Assembly: GCA_018364455.1 (NCBI GenBank)
Contig: JAGZLW010000031.1
Location: 1-22,804 of the forward strand
Length of the DNA: 22,804 nt
Source of the DNA: Streptococcus mitis
GTDB taxonomy: Bacteria > Bacillota > Bacilli > Lactobacillales > Streptococcaceae
Direction of reading: 5' to 3'
Position 1 is the stretch's first letter, and each line of letters starts with the position of its first letter. The translations under genes and the position numbers were made by a program. The notes beneath the pieces are model-generated. The model was not told the DNA's origin, searched no databases, and saw nothing but the letters and a program-made list of their open reading frames with translations. Below, one piece after another: positions 6,780-14,091 of this stretch.

Positions 6780-7592
6780 CTATTGTTTCAAAGCATCATA
6801 CAAGTTGCGGATCGGTTGCTTTAATGTCGGATGGATAAAATGAGGCGCAATTTCTTGTAGAGACTCAAGAACAAACAGGCGTTCCGCTATGTAAGGATGA
6901 GGCAAAATAAGGTCGTCTGTATAAATGACCTGGTCCTCCACAAAGAGCAAGTCCAAATCAATCAAACGAGGTCCCCAATGCACCTCTCTCACCCGTCCCA
7001 TCTCTGACTCAATAGCCAACAAGGTTTCTAACAAGACTGGTGCTGGTAGCCAGGTTTCCACCTCAACCACTTGATTAGCAAAGCTATCCTGCTCCACTCC
7101 ACCCCAAGGCTCCGTCGCTAAGACACTGGACTCTTTGAGAATATGGATGCCACGAGCTCGCAGTTTGTCAATAGCTTTCTCCAAATTTGCTTGCTTATCC
7201 CCCATATTGCTTCCTAGGGCGATAAAGGCCCGTTGCTTACGACGATGAATAGTCACCGAACAAGTATCTAGTGGCAAATGCACTGGCGCCCAAGGTTTTT
7301 TCAGTTCCAACTTCATTTCTTGGACAAGAGGATAGGTCTCAAAAGTACGTTCTACCAACTTGTAAGCTACCGTTTCAATCAAATCCTCACTCGTTTCCTG
7401 AAACCAAGACGTCCACTGCTGACACAGCTCTCCATAATGGACAGAAGCTGTTAAATCCAATTCTGTAGCCGCCTTGGTCATATCATAGGATAGGATTGCG
7501 GAAATAACAAACTTTTGCCCTAATTCCTTTTCACTAGGAAAAAGACCATGATAGGCAAAAATTTCCAAATCCTTAATCTGCAGTTGATCCAT
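6780..7592 (-). CDS. folBK: Bifunctional dihydroneopterin aldolase / HPPK
   Basis: This 270-residue fusion performs two consecutive folate steps. Residues 1-117 are FolB (dihydroneopterin aldolase), with IKDLEIFAYHGLFPSEKELGQ at the start, HYGEL (52-56) and the lysine-containing LKKPWAP (97-103). Residues 120-270 are FolK (6-hydroxymethyl-dihydropterin pyrophosphokinase), with ALGSNMGDKQANLEKA (125-140), EPWGGVEQDSFANQV and HWGPRLIDLDLLF (205-217). The same fusion is SulD in pneumococcus. It is the last gene of the folP-folC-folE-folBK cluster, but a BOX element and a hairpin separate it from folE, so its expression may be partly independent. Start ATG follows AAAGGA. Confidence 0.95.
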   Translation of the reverse strand: MDQLQIKDLEIFAYHGLFPSEKELGQKFVISAILSYDMTKAATELDLTASVHYGELCQQWTSWFQETSEDLIETVAYKLVERTFETYPLVQEMKLELKKPWAPVHLPLDTCSVTIHRRKQRAFIALGSNMGDKQANLEKAIDKLRARGIHILKESSVLATEPWGGVEQDSFANQVVEVETWLPAPVLLETLLAIESEMGRVREVHWGPRLIDLDLLFVEDQVIYTDDLILPHPYIAERLFVLESLQEIAPHFIHPTLKQPIRNLYDALKQ

Positions 7593-7608
7593 AATGATTC
7601 CTTTCTAG

Positions 7609-7630
7609 AAAAATCCGCTTGACGCGGATT
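7609..7630 (-). terminator. Hairpin with U-run in the folBK leader
   Basis: On the minus strand a perfect 7-bp GC-rich stem (AATCCGC / GCGGATT, loop of 5; 7612-7618 with 7624-7630) is followed by five T residues. It lies about 20 nt before the folBK ATG. It looks like an internal terminator or attenuator within the folate cluster. Confidence 0.65.
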
Positions 7631-7633
7631 CTT

Positions 7634-7661
7634 TTTATACTCAATGAAAATCAAAGTGCAA
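7634..7661 (-). promoter_or_regulatory. Possible BOX-borne promoter for folBK
   Basis: On the minus strand TTGCAC (7656-7661), 16 nt and TATAAA (7634-7639) could act as a promoter. The -10 box is formed at the junction of the BOX end (GAGTAT) and the next bases (AAA). Transcription would start inside the hairpin stem and so would avoid termination. This is a prediction only. Confidence 0.35.
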
Positions 7662-7751
7662 ACTAGGAAGCTAGCCGCAGACTGCTCAAAACACTGTTTT
7701 GAGGTTGCAGATGGAAGCTGACGTGGTTTGAATTTGATTTTCGAATAGTAT
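7637..7751 (-). repeat. Shortened BOX element in the folate operon
   Basis: This copy is in boxA-to-boxC orientation on the minus strand, the direction of folate transcription. It keeps the ends, TTCAAACCACGTCAGC, CTCAAAACAGTGTTTTGAG (7685-7703) and the boxC tail with GGCTAGCTTCCTAG and TTTGATTTTCATTGAGTAT. It has the same internal deletion as the copy at 2609-2710. Its first base completes the folE stop codon. Confidence 0.9.
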
Positions 7752-8305
7752 TATAGTCCCATTAAACGATAAGCCTGATCTCGGAGGTCCTTATCTGTTT
7801 CAAATAGACCACGAGCTACTGTCGTCAAGGTTGCAGTGCCTGGTTTTCTGACACCACGCATGCTCATACACATATGTTCCGCCTCAATGACAACAAAGGC
7901 TCCTTTAGCACCTAGATAGTCCATCAAGGCATCGGCCACTTCGATATTCAAACGTTCTTGAATTTGTGGCTTTTTAGAATAAACTTCAACCGTACGGGCT
8001 AGCTTAGACAAACCTGCCACACGACCATCTGGAATATAGGCAATATGCGCTCTACCATAAAATGGCAAGAAGTGGTGTTCACACATAGTATGGAAAAAGA
8101 TATCCTTTTCTACCACCATATTATCATCAATAATCTCAAAGGATTTTGACAAATGTTCCTCCGCTGTTTGACCAAGACCTGAAAAAATCTCTTGGTACAT
8201 ACGAGCGACACGAGCAGGTGTTTCCTGCAAGCCCTCGCGATTAACGTCCTCTCCTACAGCCTCGATAATCATTTTTACAGCTGCTTCAATCTTTTGTGTA
8301 TCCAT
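7751..8305 (-). CDS. folE: GTP cyclohydrolase I
   Basis: The 184-residue protein converts GTP to 7,8-dihydroneopterin triphosphate, the first step of folate synthesis. Zinc ligands are visible as C75 and H78 in FHTMCEHHFLPF and C146 in AEHMCMSMRG. The LQETPARVARMYQE and PQIQERL segments are characteristic of type I enzymes (FolE1, SulC in pneumococcus). Its start overlaps the end of folC by 20 nt, with the ribosome binding site GAGAGG inside folC, so translation is likely coupled. Downstream, the stop codon abuts a BOX element. Length is normal for the family. Confidence 0.97.
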   Translation of the reverse strand: MDTQKIEAAVKMIIEAVGEDVNREGLQETPARVARMYQEIFSGLGQTAEEHLSKSFEIIDDNMVVEKDIFFHTMCEHHFLPFYGRAHIAYIPDGRVAGLSKLARTVEVYSKKPQIQERLNIEVADALMDYLGAKGAFVVIEAEHMCMSMRGVRKPGTATLTTVARGLFETDKDLRDQAYRLMGL

Positions 8306-9608
8306 TCTCGTTTTTCCTCTCCATCAGATAGGCTCTCACTTGGCTCAAGAAATACAAGGAACCTGTGACAATCCTAACTGTTTTTTTCTCTTCTTTTTTA
8401 TCTGTCAATTTTTGCTCTAGAAAATCCTGCCAACCTTGGTAGCTGAGATTTCTAGACTTGGCTGTCTCTTTCAGCACACTTTCATCAGTTGCCCGACTAT
8501 CATCAAAATGTGTCAGGGTAAGCTCAGTATCTGGCATTGTCCCCAGCAAGTCCAACATATCCTCCAAGGCCTTGGTTTTGATACAAGTAAAGAGGATTTC
8601 CTTACGATAATCCGCAAAGCGTTCTTGCAAAGTTGCTAATAAAGCCTTGATAGCATGGGGATTGTGGGCCCCATCCAAAATCATCAAGGGTTCTCTTGAC
8701 ACGATTTCCAAACGCCCTGGCCAACTTGTTTCTTCCAAGGCTTGAGCAAGCACGTGATTGCTTGCTAGTTCTCGACCATCTTCTTGACAAAAATTATCAA
8801 GTAAAGCTATGGCCATCCCAGCATTCTCTATCTGGTGCAAACCCAACAGGCCAGTTTGGAAGCGACCTTGTCTGACAACACTTGTATAGTCAAAGACTTC
8901 GCCTGTAACCATACTCTTTTGATGGCGGACCTGATAATCTGTCCCGTAGGCAAATCTCGGCGCATCTTTCCCTTCCGCAATGCGGTCAATCACAGCCAAA
9001 GCTTCTGGAGCAATACGACCTGTCACCAAGGGAATACCTTGTTTGATAATACCAGCTTTCTGCTCTGCTATGGCTTCCAAGGTGTCACCAAGTAGGACTA
9101 CATGGTCCAATCCAATGGTCGTAATTCCTGTTAAAATTGGCTGGCAGACATTGGTACTATCTAAAAGCCCACCCATGCCGACTTCCATGATAGCCACATC
9201 TACTTGCTCTGAGGCAAAGTAATCATAGGCTATAGCTGTAATTATTTCAAACTCAGTTGTCCCCTGCAAATTGGTAGCCGATTCCCCTTCCAACAAAGAC
9301 TGATAGTCTGCCATGAGGGCTTCTAGTCTAGCCTCTGGGATAGATTCCCCATTGATGCTAATCTGGTCTGTATAATGAATGAGATAGGGCGAGCTAAACA
9401 CGCCAACTCTCAGCCCTAGCTTTTCTAGCATCTTTTTCAAAAAAGCAATGGTCGAACCCTTGCCATTGGTCCCTCCGATATGGATGACCTTGAGTTTGAG
9501 ATGGGGATTGCCACGCAAAGCTAACAGTTCCTCCATTCGTTCCAAGCCAAAATGCGGTTGGTCCGTCCGGTAGTTAGCAATCCACTGATTGTTTTGAATT
9601 TCTTTCAT
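8286..9608 (-). CDS. folC: Dihydrofolate / folylpolyglutamate synthase
   Basis: The product (440 residues) is a Mur-ligase-family enzyme that adds glutamate to dihydropteroate and folates using ATP. It has the P-loop GTNGKGS (residues 46-52), the SPYLIHYTDQISING loop, MEVGMGG and TTIGLDHV blocks, and ILDGAHNPHA in the C-terminal domain. It corresponds to SulB of pneumococcus. Only one base separates it from the folP stop (TAA G ATG), and its 3' end overlaps folE, so it is in the middle of a tightly packed operon. It begins MKEIQNNQWIANYR. Complete and apparently functional. Confidence 0.95.
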   Translation of the reverse strand: MKEIQNNQWIANYRTDQPHFGLERMEELLALRGNPHLKLKVIHIGGTNGKGSTIAFLKKMLEKLGLRVGVFSSPYLIHYTDQISINGESIPEARLEALMADYQSLLEGESATNLQGTTEFEIITAIAYDYFASEQVDVAIMEVGMGGLLDSTNVCQPILTGITTIGLDHVVLLGDTLEAIAEQKAGIIKQGIPLVTGRIAPEALAVIDRIAEGKDAPRFAYGTDYQVRHQKSMVTGEVFDYTSVVRQGRFQTGLLGLHQIENAGMAIALLDNFCQEDGRELASNHVLAQALEETSWPGRLEIVSREPLMILDGAHNPHAIKALLATLQERFADYRKEILFTCIKTKALEDMLDLLGTMPDTELTLTHFDDSRATDESVLKETAKSRNLSYQGWQDFLEQKLTDKKEEKKTVRIVTGSLYFLSQVRAYLMERKNENGYTKD

Positions 9609-9609
9609 C

Positions 9610-10557
9610 TTATTTATATTGTTTTAAATCTAAATCTTCCGCTTCATCAGCCAGACGAATGGCGGAGGCAATTTCAACTGCCATCCTGTGACTAACTACA
9701 TCATGCACGCGCACCACTTCCACACCCTGTCTCGCAGCGATACTGGTTACATGAGCCGAAGCCGTATCTCGATTGCGGAAACCAAGTTCTGTCTCAGGAT
9801 TGACTTCAAAACCATTTTCTTCAAGAATATTGATGACAAACCGCTTGCGCGACACTCCGAGAAAGATTGGATAGCCTTTCTGATGTAGTTTATCCAGATC
9901 CCGTAAAAGAAGCAAATTTTCTTTCTTGGTCAGACCAAAGCCGATTCCCGGATCCAACAGGATATTTTCTTGTGCAATCCCAGCTTGATTTGCTCTCGCT
10001 AAGGCTCTGTCAAAGAAAGTCTCCATCAAGTCTTCGATTGGCAATTTTTCAAAGTCAGCTAACTCTTTTTCTGTAAAAGCTTGACCAAAGCCAAAATGAG
10101 GAAATATGAGTGAGCTAGGATGCTGAGGTCGCGCCATAACTGGATTAAACATAATGACTACTTTCGCACCAGCCTTAGCTACCACATGAGCCATTTTTTC
10201 ATCACCCATGAGACCAGTGATATCATTGACTAGATTGGCACCAGCAGCCAAAGCAGCCTCTGCTACCTGACTCTTCCAAGTATCAATAGAGATGAGGACA
10301 TCACTTTCCTTGCGAATCGCTTTGATCACTGGAACAACACGCTGGATTTCCTCTTCTATCTCAACATAGCTACTTCTTCCCGGCCGAGTCGATTCTCCGC
10401 CGATATCGAGCATACTAGCCCCTTCTGCTATCAATTTACGAGCCTGCTGGAGTGCCTGCTCAAGAGCAAAAAATTGACCACCATCCGAAAAGGAGTCTGG
10501 GGTTACATTGATAATTCCGCAAATAGCTGTCTTTGCATGATTGGCTTTACTTGACAT
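9610..10557 (-). CDS. folP: Dihydropteroate synthase with one inserted residue
   Basis: This enzyme joins p-aminobenzoate and hydroxymethyl-dihydropterin pyrophosphate and is the sulfonamide target (SulA). From the ATG at 10557 (site GAGGGA upstream) it has 315 residues and starts MSSKANHAKTAICGIINVTPDSFSDGG, the pterin-binding signature. LDIGGESTRPG (50-60), NDITGLMGDEKM, LLDPGIGFGLTK and FLGVSRKRFV are all present. As I remember it, the sensitive pneumococcal enzyme reads RPGSSYVE and has 314 residues; here it reads RPG-R-SSYVE. The extra R61 comes from a TTC TTC tandem repeat on the plus strand (10374-10379). Such insertions in this loop give sulfonamide resistance in pneumococcus. A longer start at 10587 lacks a good binding site. 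Confidence 0.96.
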   Translation of the reverse strand: MSSKANHAKTAICGIINVTPDSFSDGGQFFALEQALQQARKLIAEGASMLDIGGESTRPGRSSYVEIEEEIQRVVPVIKAIRKESDVLISIDTWKSQVAEAALAAGANLVNDITGLMGDEKMAHVVAKAGAKVVIMFNPVMARPQHPSSLIFPHFGFGQAFTEKELADFEKLPIEDLMETFFDRALARANQAGIAQENILLDPGIGFGLTKKENLLLLRDLDKLHQKGYPIFLGVSRKRFVINILEENGFEVNPETELGFRNRDTASAHVTSIAARQGVEVVRVHDVVSHRMAVEIASAIRLADEAEDLDLKQYK

Positions 10558-10598
10558 ATCGGTCACTCCCTCAAGGCTTTTCATCATATTATTTCTCT

Positions 10599-10607
10599 AT
10601 TTTACCA
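10599..10607 (-). promoter_or_regulatory. Promoter of the folate operon
   Basis: An extended -10 TGGTAAAAT (10599-10607, minus strand) lies about 40 nt before the folP start. The -35 region (TGTCCA, 17 nt upstream) is poor. It lies just after the terminator of the upstream gene. Confidence 0.5.
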
Positions 10608-10614
10608 TAAAAAG

Positions 10615-10646
10615 AAAAAGATGGACACGATTGCATTCATCTTTTT
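10615..10646 (-). terminator. Terminator after the CPBP protease gene
   Basis: A 9-bp stem AAAAAGATG / CATCTTTTT (10615-10623 and 10638-10646) with a 14-nt loop is followed by CTTTTTATGG on the minus strand, 35 nt after the gene. The stem is AT-rich, so its strength is moderate. Confidence 0.6.
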
Positions 10647-10680
10647 CCCAGTAGAAACAAGTAAGCAATTGTCAAAAATC

Positions 10681-11388
10681 TTAAACAGGAATCCCTAATG
10701 TCCGACTCAAAATCACCACAAGAGCCAACAAACAGAAAGCAACCCCATTAACAATCATGTGAAGCAAGATAGACATTTCCAAACGTTGGGTCTTGTAAGC
10801 CGTCCAAGACAGAACGATCGACATACCTCCATAAATCAATAAAGAAGGTAAATTACTTGGTTGATGCAATAAAGCAAAGACAATCGTACCAACTACAAAT
10901 CCCCAGCTCTCCTTACCTCGGAAAATCTTTTTAGGAATAATTCCACGGCACAAGATTTCCTCACAAATCGGAGCAAGCAAGGCTAGCAAGAAGAAGCTAG
11001 AAATCAGAGAACTATTCTGAACCATGTCGTTAATCTGAGACTGGTTAGCTGTTGTCGTCTCATTTGACAGTTGTAACAAGATAGAACCAAGTATATTTGA
11101 ACAGATAATAACTAAATAACTCAAGCCCAAGCGTGCCAAATCCTTAGCTCTGAAAAAAGAAAAATTAAAACTTGCTAATTGTGTTTTACGAGCTCCAATA
11201 ATAAATAGCCCTAAAACCACAATTGAAATACCAGCAACTATCAGCCCTGACTGTAACAGTGGTACTGCATTTAAAATTAAAATGGAAGTAACTGCTAAAG
11301 GAATCTGATATAAAATTGTCGCTAGCAAAAAGAGCAAAATCCAGCCTGCACGATTCAACAATTCTTTCCACATACTTTTCTCTTCCAT
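10681..11388 (-). CDS. CPBP-family intramembrane metalloprotease
   Basis: This 235-residue polytopic membrane protein has the three motifs of the CPBP (CAAX protease/bacteriocin-processing, Abi) family: EEILCR (E143, E144, R148), FALLHQ with H174, and HMIVN (H209, N213). About seven hydrophobic spans are visible. Family members cleave substrates within the membrane; roles in streptococci include bacteriocin self-immunity, but no bacteriocin gene is nearby, so the substrate is unknown. Two adjacent ATG codons exist; the second (11388) is 7 nt from AGGAG and preferred. It follows the purine permease gene after a strong terminator with only 22 nt between, so it may have a promoter inside the permease end or rely on readthrough. 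Confidence 0.85.
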   Translation of the reverse strand: MEEKSMWKELLNRAGWILLFLLATILYQIPLAVTSILILNAVPLLQSGLIVAGISIVVLGLFIIGARKTQLASFNFSFFRAKDLARLGLSYLVIICSNILGSILLQLSNETTTANQSQINDMVQNSSLISSFFLLALLAPICEEILCRGIIPKKIFRGKESWGFVVGTIVFALLHQPSNLPSLLIYGGMSIVLSWTAYKTQRLEMSILLHMIVNGVAFCLLALVVILSRTLGIPV

Positions 11389-11412
11389 CATTCATCTCCT
11401 AGACTTTGTATT

Positions 11413-11434
11413 AAAAAAAGGGGGAAATCCCCCC
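11413..11434 (-). terminator. Strong terminator after the purine permease
   Basis: On the minus strand GGGGG-ATTT-CCCCC is followed directly by seven T residues. It lies 12 nt after the permease stop. Confidence 0.9.
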
Positions 11435-11446
11435 TGGGTAATTCTA

Positions 11447-12865
11447 TTATAGGGCCATGCTGATATAGTTAAGGATAAACAAGGCATCCAAAATCCAAAT
11501 CATTACATGGACATCTTTAGCTTGACCTTTAACAATCTTAGTCAAAGTGTAAGTCAAGAAACCAACTGCAATCCCTTGAGTGATAGAGTAGCTGAATCCC
11601 ATAAAGATAGATGTGAAGAAAGCAGGAACCGCTTCAGACATATCATCCCAATGAATATTTTTCAAGCTAGCCAACATCATAATCCCAACAATAATTAAGA
11701 TTGGAGCTGTAGCGGCTGTTGGTACAATCGCTAAAAGTGGGCTAAAGAAGCTTGAGATCGCAAAACAGATAGCTACAACCAAGGCTGTCAAACCAGTACG
11801 TCCACCTGCACCGATACCAGCAGCAGACTCAACATAAGTCGTCACGTTTGAAGTACCAGCTACTGCACCAATTGTTGTAGCAATTAAATCAGAATAAAGA
11901 GCTTTGTCCAATTTAACTGATTCCTTGTTTTCACCTTTAGAAGCAATGATTCCAACTTTTTCACCAGTACCAATTAGAGTACCAATTGTATCGAAAATAT
12001 CTGTTAACGAGAAGGCCAGAATAGCCATAAGAGTCTCAGGTAAGCGAGCTGTATCTGAAATCAAAGCTCCCAAACCTTCTGAACCAAGAGCTGCACCAAA
12101 AATTTTCTTCAAATCTTCTACCGCAGCACCCAAGTGATTATTTGAAAAATCAATGCTAGAAATATTAACTAAACCTACTGCAATTGCAAGAACTGTTGTT
12201 GTTAAGATAGAAAGGATAATTCCTCCTTTAATCCCTTTAATGACAAAGAAGATTGTAATAGCAAGTCCTGCAAGAGCCACCAAAACAGCTGGATTATTAA
12301 AGCTGACCAATCCTGGAACTGCTGAAGCATTTGCTGTAATCGCTGCTTGAGCCTTGTCAGCTCCTTCTCCTGCAACCGTGTAATTTCCTGGATCGATAGA
12401 GAATTTCAAAAGTCCAGCATTCTTAATCCCCACGTAGGCAAGGAAGACACCGATACCAGCTGAAATAGCTGAACGAAGGGCGTTTGGAATCGATTCAATG
12501 ATCATTTTACGAACATTTGTCAAGGTAATAATCAATGAGATAATTCCACAGATGAAGACCATAGCTAGGGCTTCTTGCCAAGAATAACCGAGTCCAAATA
12601 CAACTGTAAAGGTAAAGAAGGCATTGAGTCCCATACCTGGCGCTTGAGCATATGGCAAGTTGGCGTAGAAGGCCATCATCAGGGTACCAGCAACTGCACC
12701 GATAATCGTTGCGAGGAATACACCCTGAGCAGGCATTCCTGTTTGCGAAAGAATTTGTGGGTTTACAAAGAGAATATAGCTCATTGCAAAGAAAGTTGTT
12801 AAACCAGCGAGAACCTCTGTACGAACGTCTGTACCGTTCTCTTTTAGTTTAAATAATTTGTCCAT
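11447..12865 (-). CDS. NCS2/AzgA-type purine permease
   Basis: The 472-residue membrane protein belongs to the AzgA/PbuG/GhxP group of purine uptake permeases (hypoxanthine, guanine or adenine with proton symport). The start MDKLFKLKENGTDVRTEVLAGLTTFFAMSYILFVNP and the QAPGMGLNAFFTFTVV motif are typical of this subgroup, and DIFDTIGTLIGTGEKVG is the second NCS2 signature, around residues 290-310. At least twelve hydrophobic segments can be seen. Start ATG at 12865 follows AAGGAG; an upstream in-frame start at 12919 falls in the promoter region. It has its own promoter and a strong terminator. I looked for a purine riboswitch in its leader and saw none. Confidence 0.92.
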   Translation of the reverse strand: MDKLFKLKENGTDVRTEVLAGLTTFFAMSYILFVNPQILSQTGMPAQGVFLATIIGAVAGTLMMAFYANLPYAQAPGMGLNAFFTFTVVFGLGYSWQEALAMVFICGIISLIITLTNVRKMIIESIPNALRSAISAGIGVFLAYVGIKNAGLLKFSIDPGNYTVAGEGADKAQAAITANASAVPGLVSFNNPAVLVALAGLAITIFFVIKGIKGGIILSILTTTVLAIAVGLVNISSIDFSNNHLGAAVEDLKKIFGAALGSEGLGALISDTARLPETLMAILAFSLTDIFDTIGTLIGTGEKVGIIASKGENKESVKLDKALYSDLIATTIGAVAGTSNVTTYVESAAGIGAGGRTGLTALVVAICFAISSFFSPLLAIVPTAATAPILIIVGIMMLASLKNIHWDDMSEAVPAFFTSIFMGFSYSITQGIAVGFLTYTLTKIVKGQAKDVHVMIWILDALFILNYISMAL

Positions 12866-12902
12866 TATCAATCTCCTTTTAATTTTTACGAACAATAATA
12901 GA

Positions 12903-12931
12903 ATTATATCATTTATCATTCACTTTTTCAA
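12903..12931 (-). promoter_or_regulatory. Promoter of the purine permease
   Basis: TTGAAA (12926-12931), a 17-nt spacer and TGATATAAT extended -10 (12903-12908) lie on the minus strand, about 35-40 nt before the start codon. Confidence 0.75.
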
Positions 12932-13006
12932 TATCTTTGTTTGATTTATTTAAGAATTTGATGAAATTTCTTTTTTTGTTTCGAATCTGCTTTTCTGCCT
13001 GCTTTT

Positions 13007-13015
13007 TGTTATAAT
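13007..13015 (+). promoter_or_regulatory. Promoter of the Cof phosphatase gene
   Basis: An extended -10 TGTTATAAT lies 39 nt before the ATG at 13055. No good -35 box is visible, as often happens with extended -10 promoters. Confidence 0.6.
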
Positions 13016-13054
13016 AGTAGACATCTTATCTGAAAAGACACTAGAAAGGTCCCT

Positions 13055-13867
13055 ATGACGAAAAAAATTATTGCAGTTGACCTGGATGGAACCCTGCTCA
13101 ACTCGGACAGTCAGATTTCTGACTTTACCAAAGAAACTATTAAAAAAGTTGCTGAAAAAGGCCATCAAATTATTATTACGACAGGGCGCCCTTACCGAAT
13201 GTCAAAAGATTTTTACCGTGAACTAGGCTTAAACACTCCTATGATTAATTTCAACGGCTCCCTTACTCATTTACCAGACCAAGTTTGGGATTTTGAAAAG
13301 TGTTTGACCGTAGACAAAAAATATCTGCTAGACATGGTTCAACGTTCAGAGGACATTCAAGCTGATTTTATCGCTGGAGAATATCGTAAAAAATTCTACA
13401 TTACAAATCTTAATGAAGAAATTGCCAATCCCAAACTATTTGGTGTGGAAGCTTTCCAACCTGAAGATCAATTTCAACCTGAATTAGTGACCAAAGATCC
13501 TAACTGTATCCTATTACAGACCAGAGCCAGTGACAAGTATGCCTTGGCAAAAGAAATGAACGCCTTCTACCAGCATCAACTTTCTATTAATACCTGGGGA
13601 GGTCCGCTCAATATCCTTGAGTGTACACCCAAAGGAGTTAATAAGGCCTTTGCTTTGGACTACTTGCTCAAGGTAATGAACCGCGACAAAAAAGATTTGA
13701 TTGCTTTTGGAGATGAGCACAATGATACCGAAATGCTCGCTTTTGCTGGGAAAGGTTATGCCATGAAAAATGCCAACCCAGAGCTACTCCCCTATGCAGA
13801 TGAGCAAATTTCCTTGACAAATGACCAAGACGGGGTTGCCAAAACTCTGCAAGATTTATTCTTATAG
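13055..13867 (+). CDS. Cof-type HAD-IIB phosphatase
   Basis: This is a 270-residue HAD hydrolase of normal Cof-family length. The nucleophile motif AVDLDGTLLNS (D9, D11), ITTGRPYRM (motif II), and GDEHNDTEMLAFAG (motif IV, metal-binding) are all present, followed by the usual MKNANPELLPYADEQISLTNDQDGVAKTL tail. Relatives dephosphorylate sugar phosphates, FMN/PLP or similar metabolites; the substrate cannot be told from sequence. The start ATG follows AGAAAGG. It is divergent from the purine permease and followed by its own terminator. It differs from the other HAD protein in this window by lacking any C-terminal extra domain. Confidence 0.92.
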   Translation: MTKKIIAVDLDGTLLNSDSQISDFTKETIKKVAEKGHQIIITTGRPYRMSKDFYRELGLNTPMINFNGSLTHLPDQVWDFEKCLTVDKKYLLDMVQRSEDIQADFIAGEYRKKFYITNLNEEIANPKLFGVEAFQPEDQFQPELVTKDPNCILLQTRASDKYALAKEMNAFYQHQLSINTWGGPLNILECTPKGVNKAFALDYLLKVMNRDKKDLIAFGDEHNDTEMLAFAGKGYAMKNANPELLPYADEQISLTNDQDGVAKTLQDLFL

Positions 13868-13875
13868 TTCATTCT

Positions 13876-13898
13876 GACCAGCTTGCAAGCTGGTCTTT
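13876..13898 (+). terminator. Terminator after the Cof phosphatase gene
   Basis: The perfect 20-nt palindrome GACCAGCTTGCAAGCTGGTC is followed by TTTGTGCTCTTTT, 8 nt after the stop codon. Confidence 0.8.
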
Positions 13899-13960
13899 GT
13901 GCTCTTTTCACAGTCTCATCAACCAGTTAATCGATTGTTCTACTTTTTGCCTCCAAAACC

Positions 13961-13989
13961 TTGGAAAAGGCTTTCTTTTGTGATATACT
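13961..13989 (+). promoter_or_regulatory. Promoter of adhP
   Basis: TTGGAA (13961-13966), 17 nt and the extended -10 TGATATACT (13981-13989) lie upstream of a leader of about 95 nt. A Rex-type operator covers the -10 box. Confidence 0.75.
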
Positions 13990-13995
13990 TCACAT
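13978..13995 (+). promoter_or_regulatory. Rex (NADH-sensing repressor) operator
   Basis: TTGTGATATACTTCACAT matches the Rex consensus TTGTGAAnnnnTTCACAA at nearly every defined position and is an almost perfect inverted repeat. It overlaps the adhP -10 box, so Rex would block transcription when NADH/NAD is low. Confidence 0.8.
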
Positions 13996-14091
13996 ATAAA
14001 TACAAGAGAGCTCGTCACACTCGACTCTGTTGACATAAAATCAATCCAGTCCTGTTTCTCCTGCTCTCAGTTAATATCAAGGAGGATAGCT

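Noticed and set aside
10558..10587. Longer folP start (MMKSLEGVTD...)
   Set aside because: There is no good ribosome binding site before 10587, whereas GAGGGA precedes 10557 and the product from there has the expected family length plus one residue.
10681..11388. Bacteriocin immunity system around the CPBP protease
   Set aside because: No bacteriocin-like double-glycine precursor, transporter or other immunity gene is found nearby, so the motif match alone does not support it.
12866..12902. Purine riboswitch in the leader of the NCS2 permease
   Set aside because: Many purine permease genes have one, but the leader here is only about 35-40 nt and lacks paired helices and the conserved loop sequences.
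14006..14068. Structured leader or riboswitch before adhP
   Set aside because: GAGAGC and GCTCTC can pair over a 51-nt loop, but only 6 bp match and no known RNA motif is recognisable.
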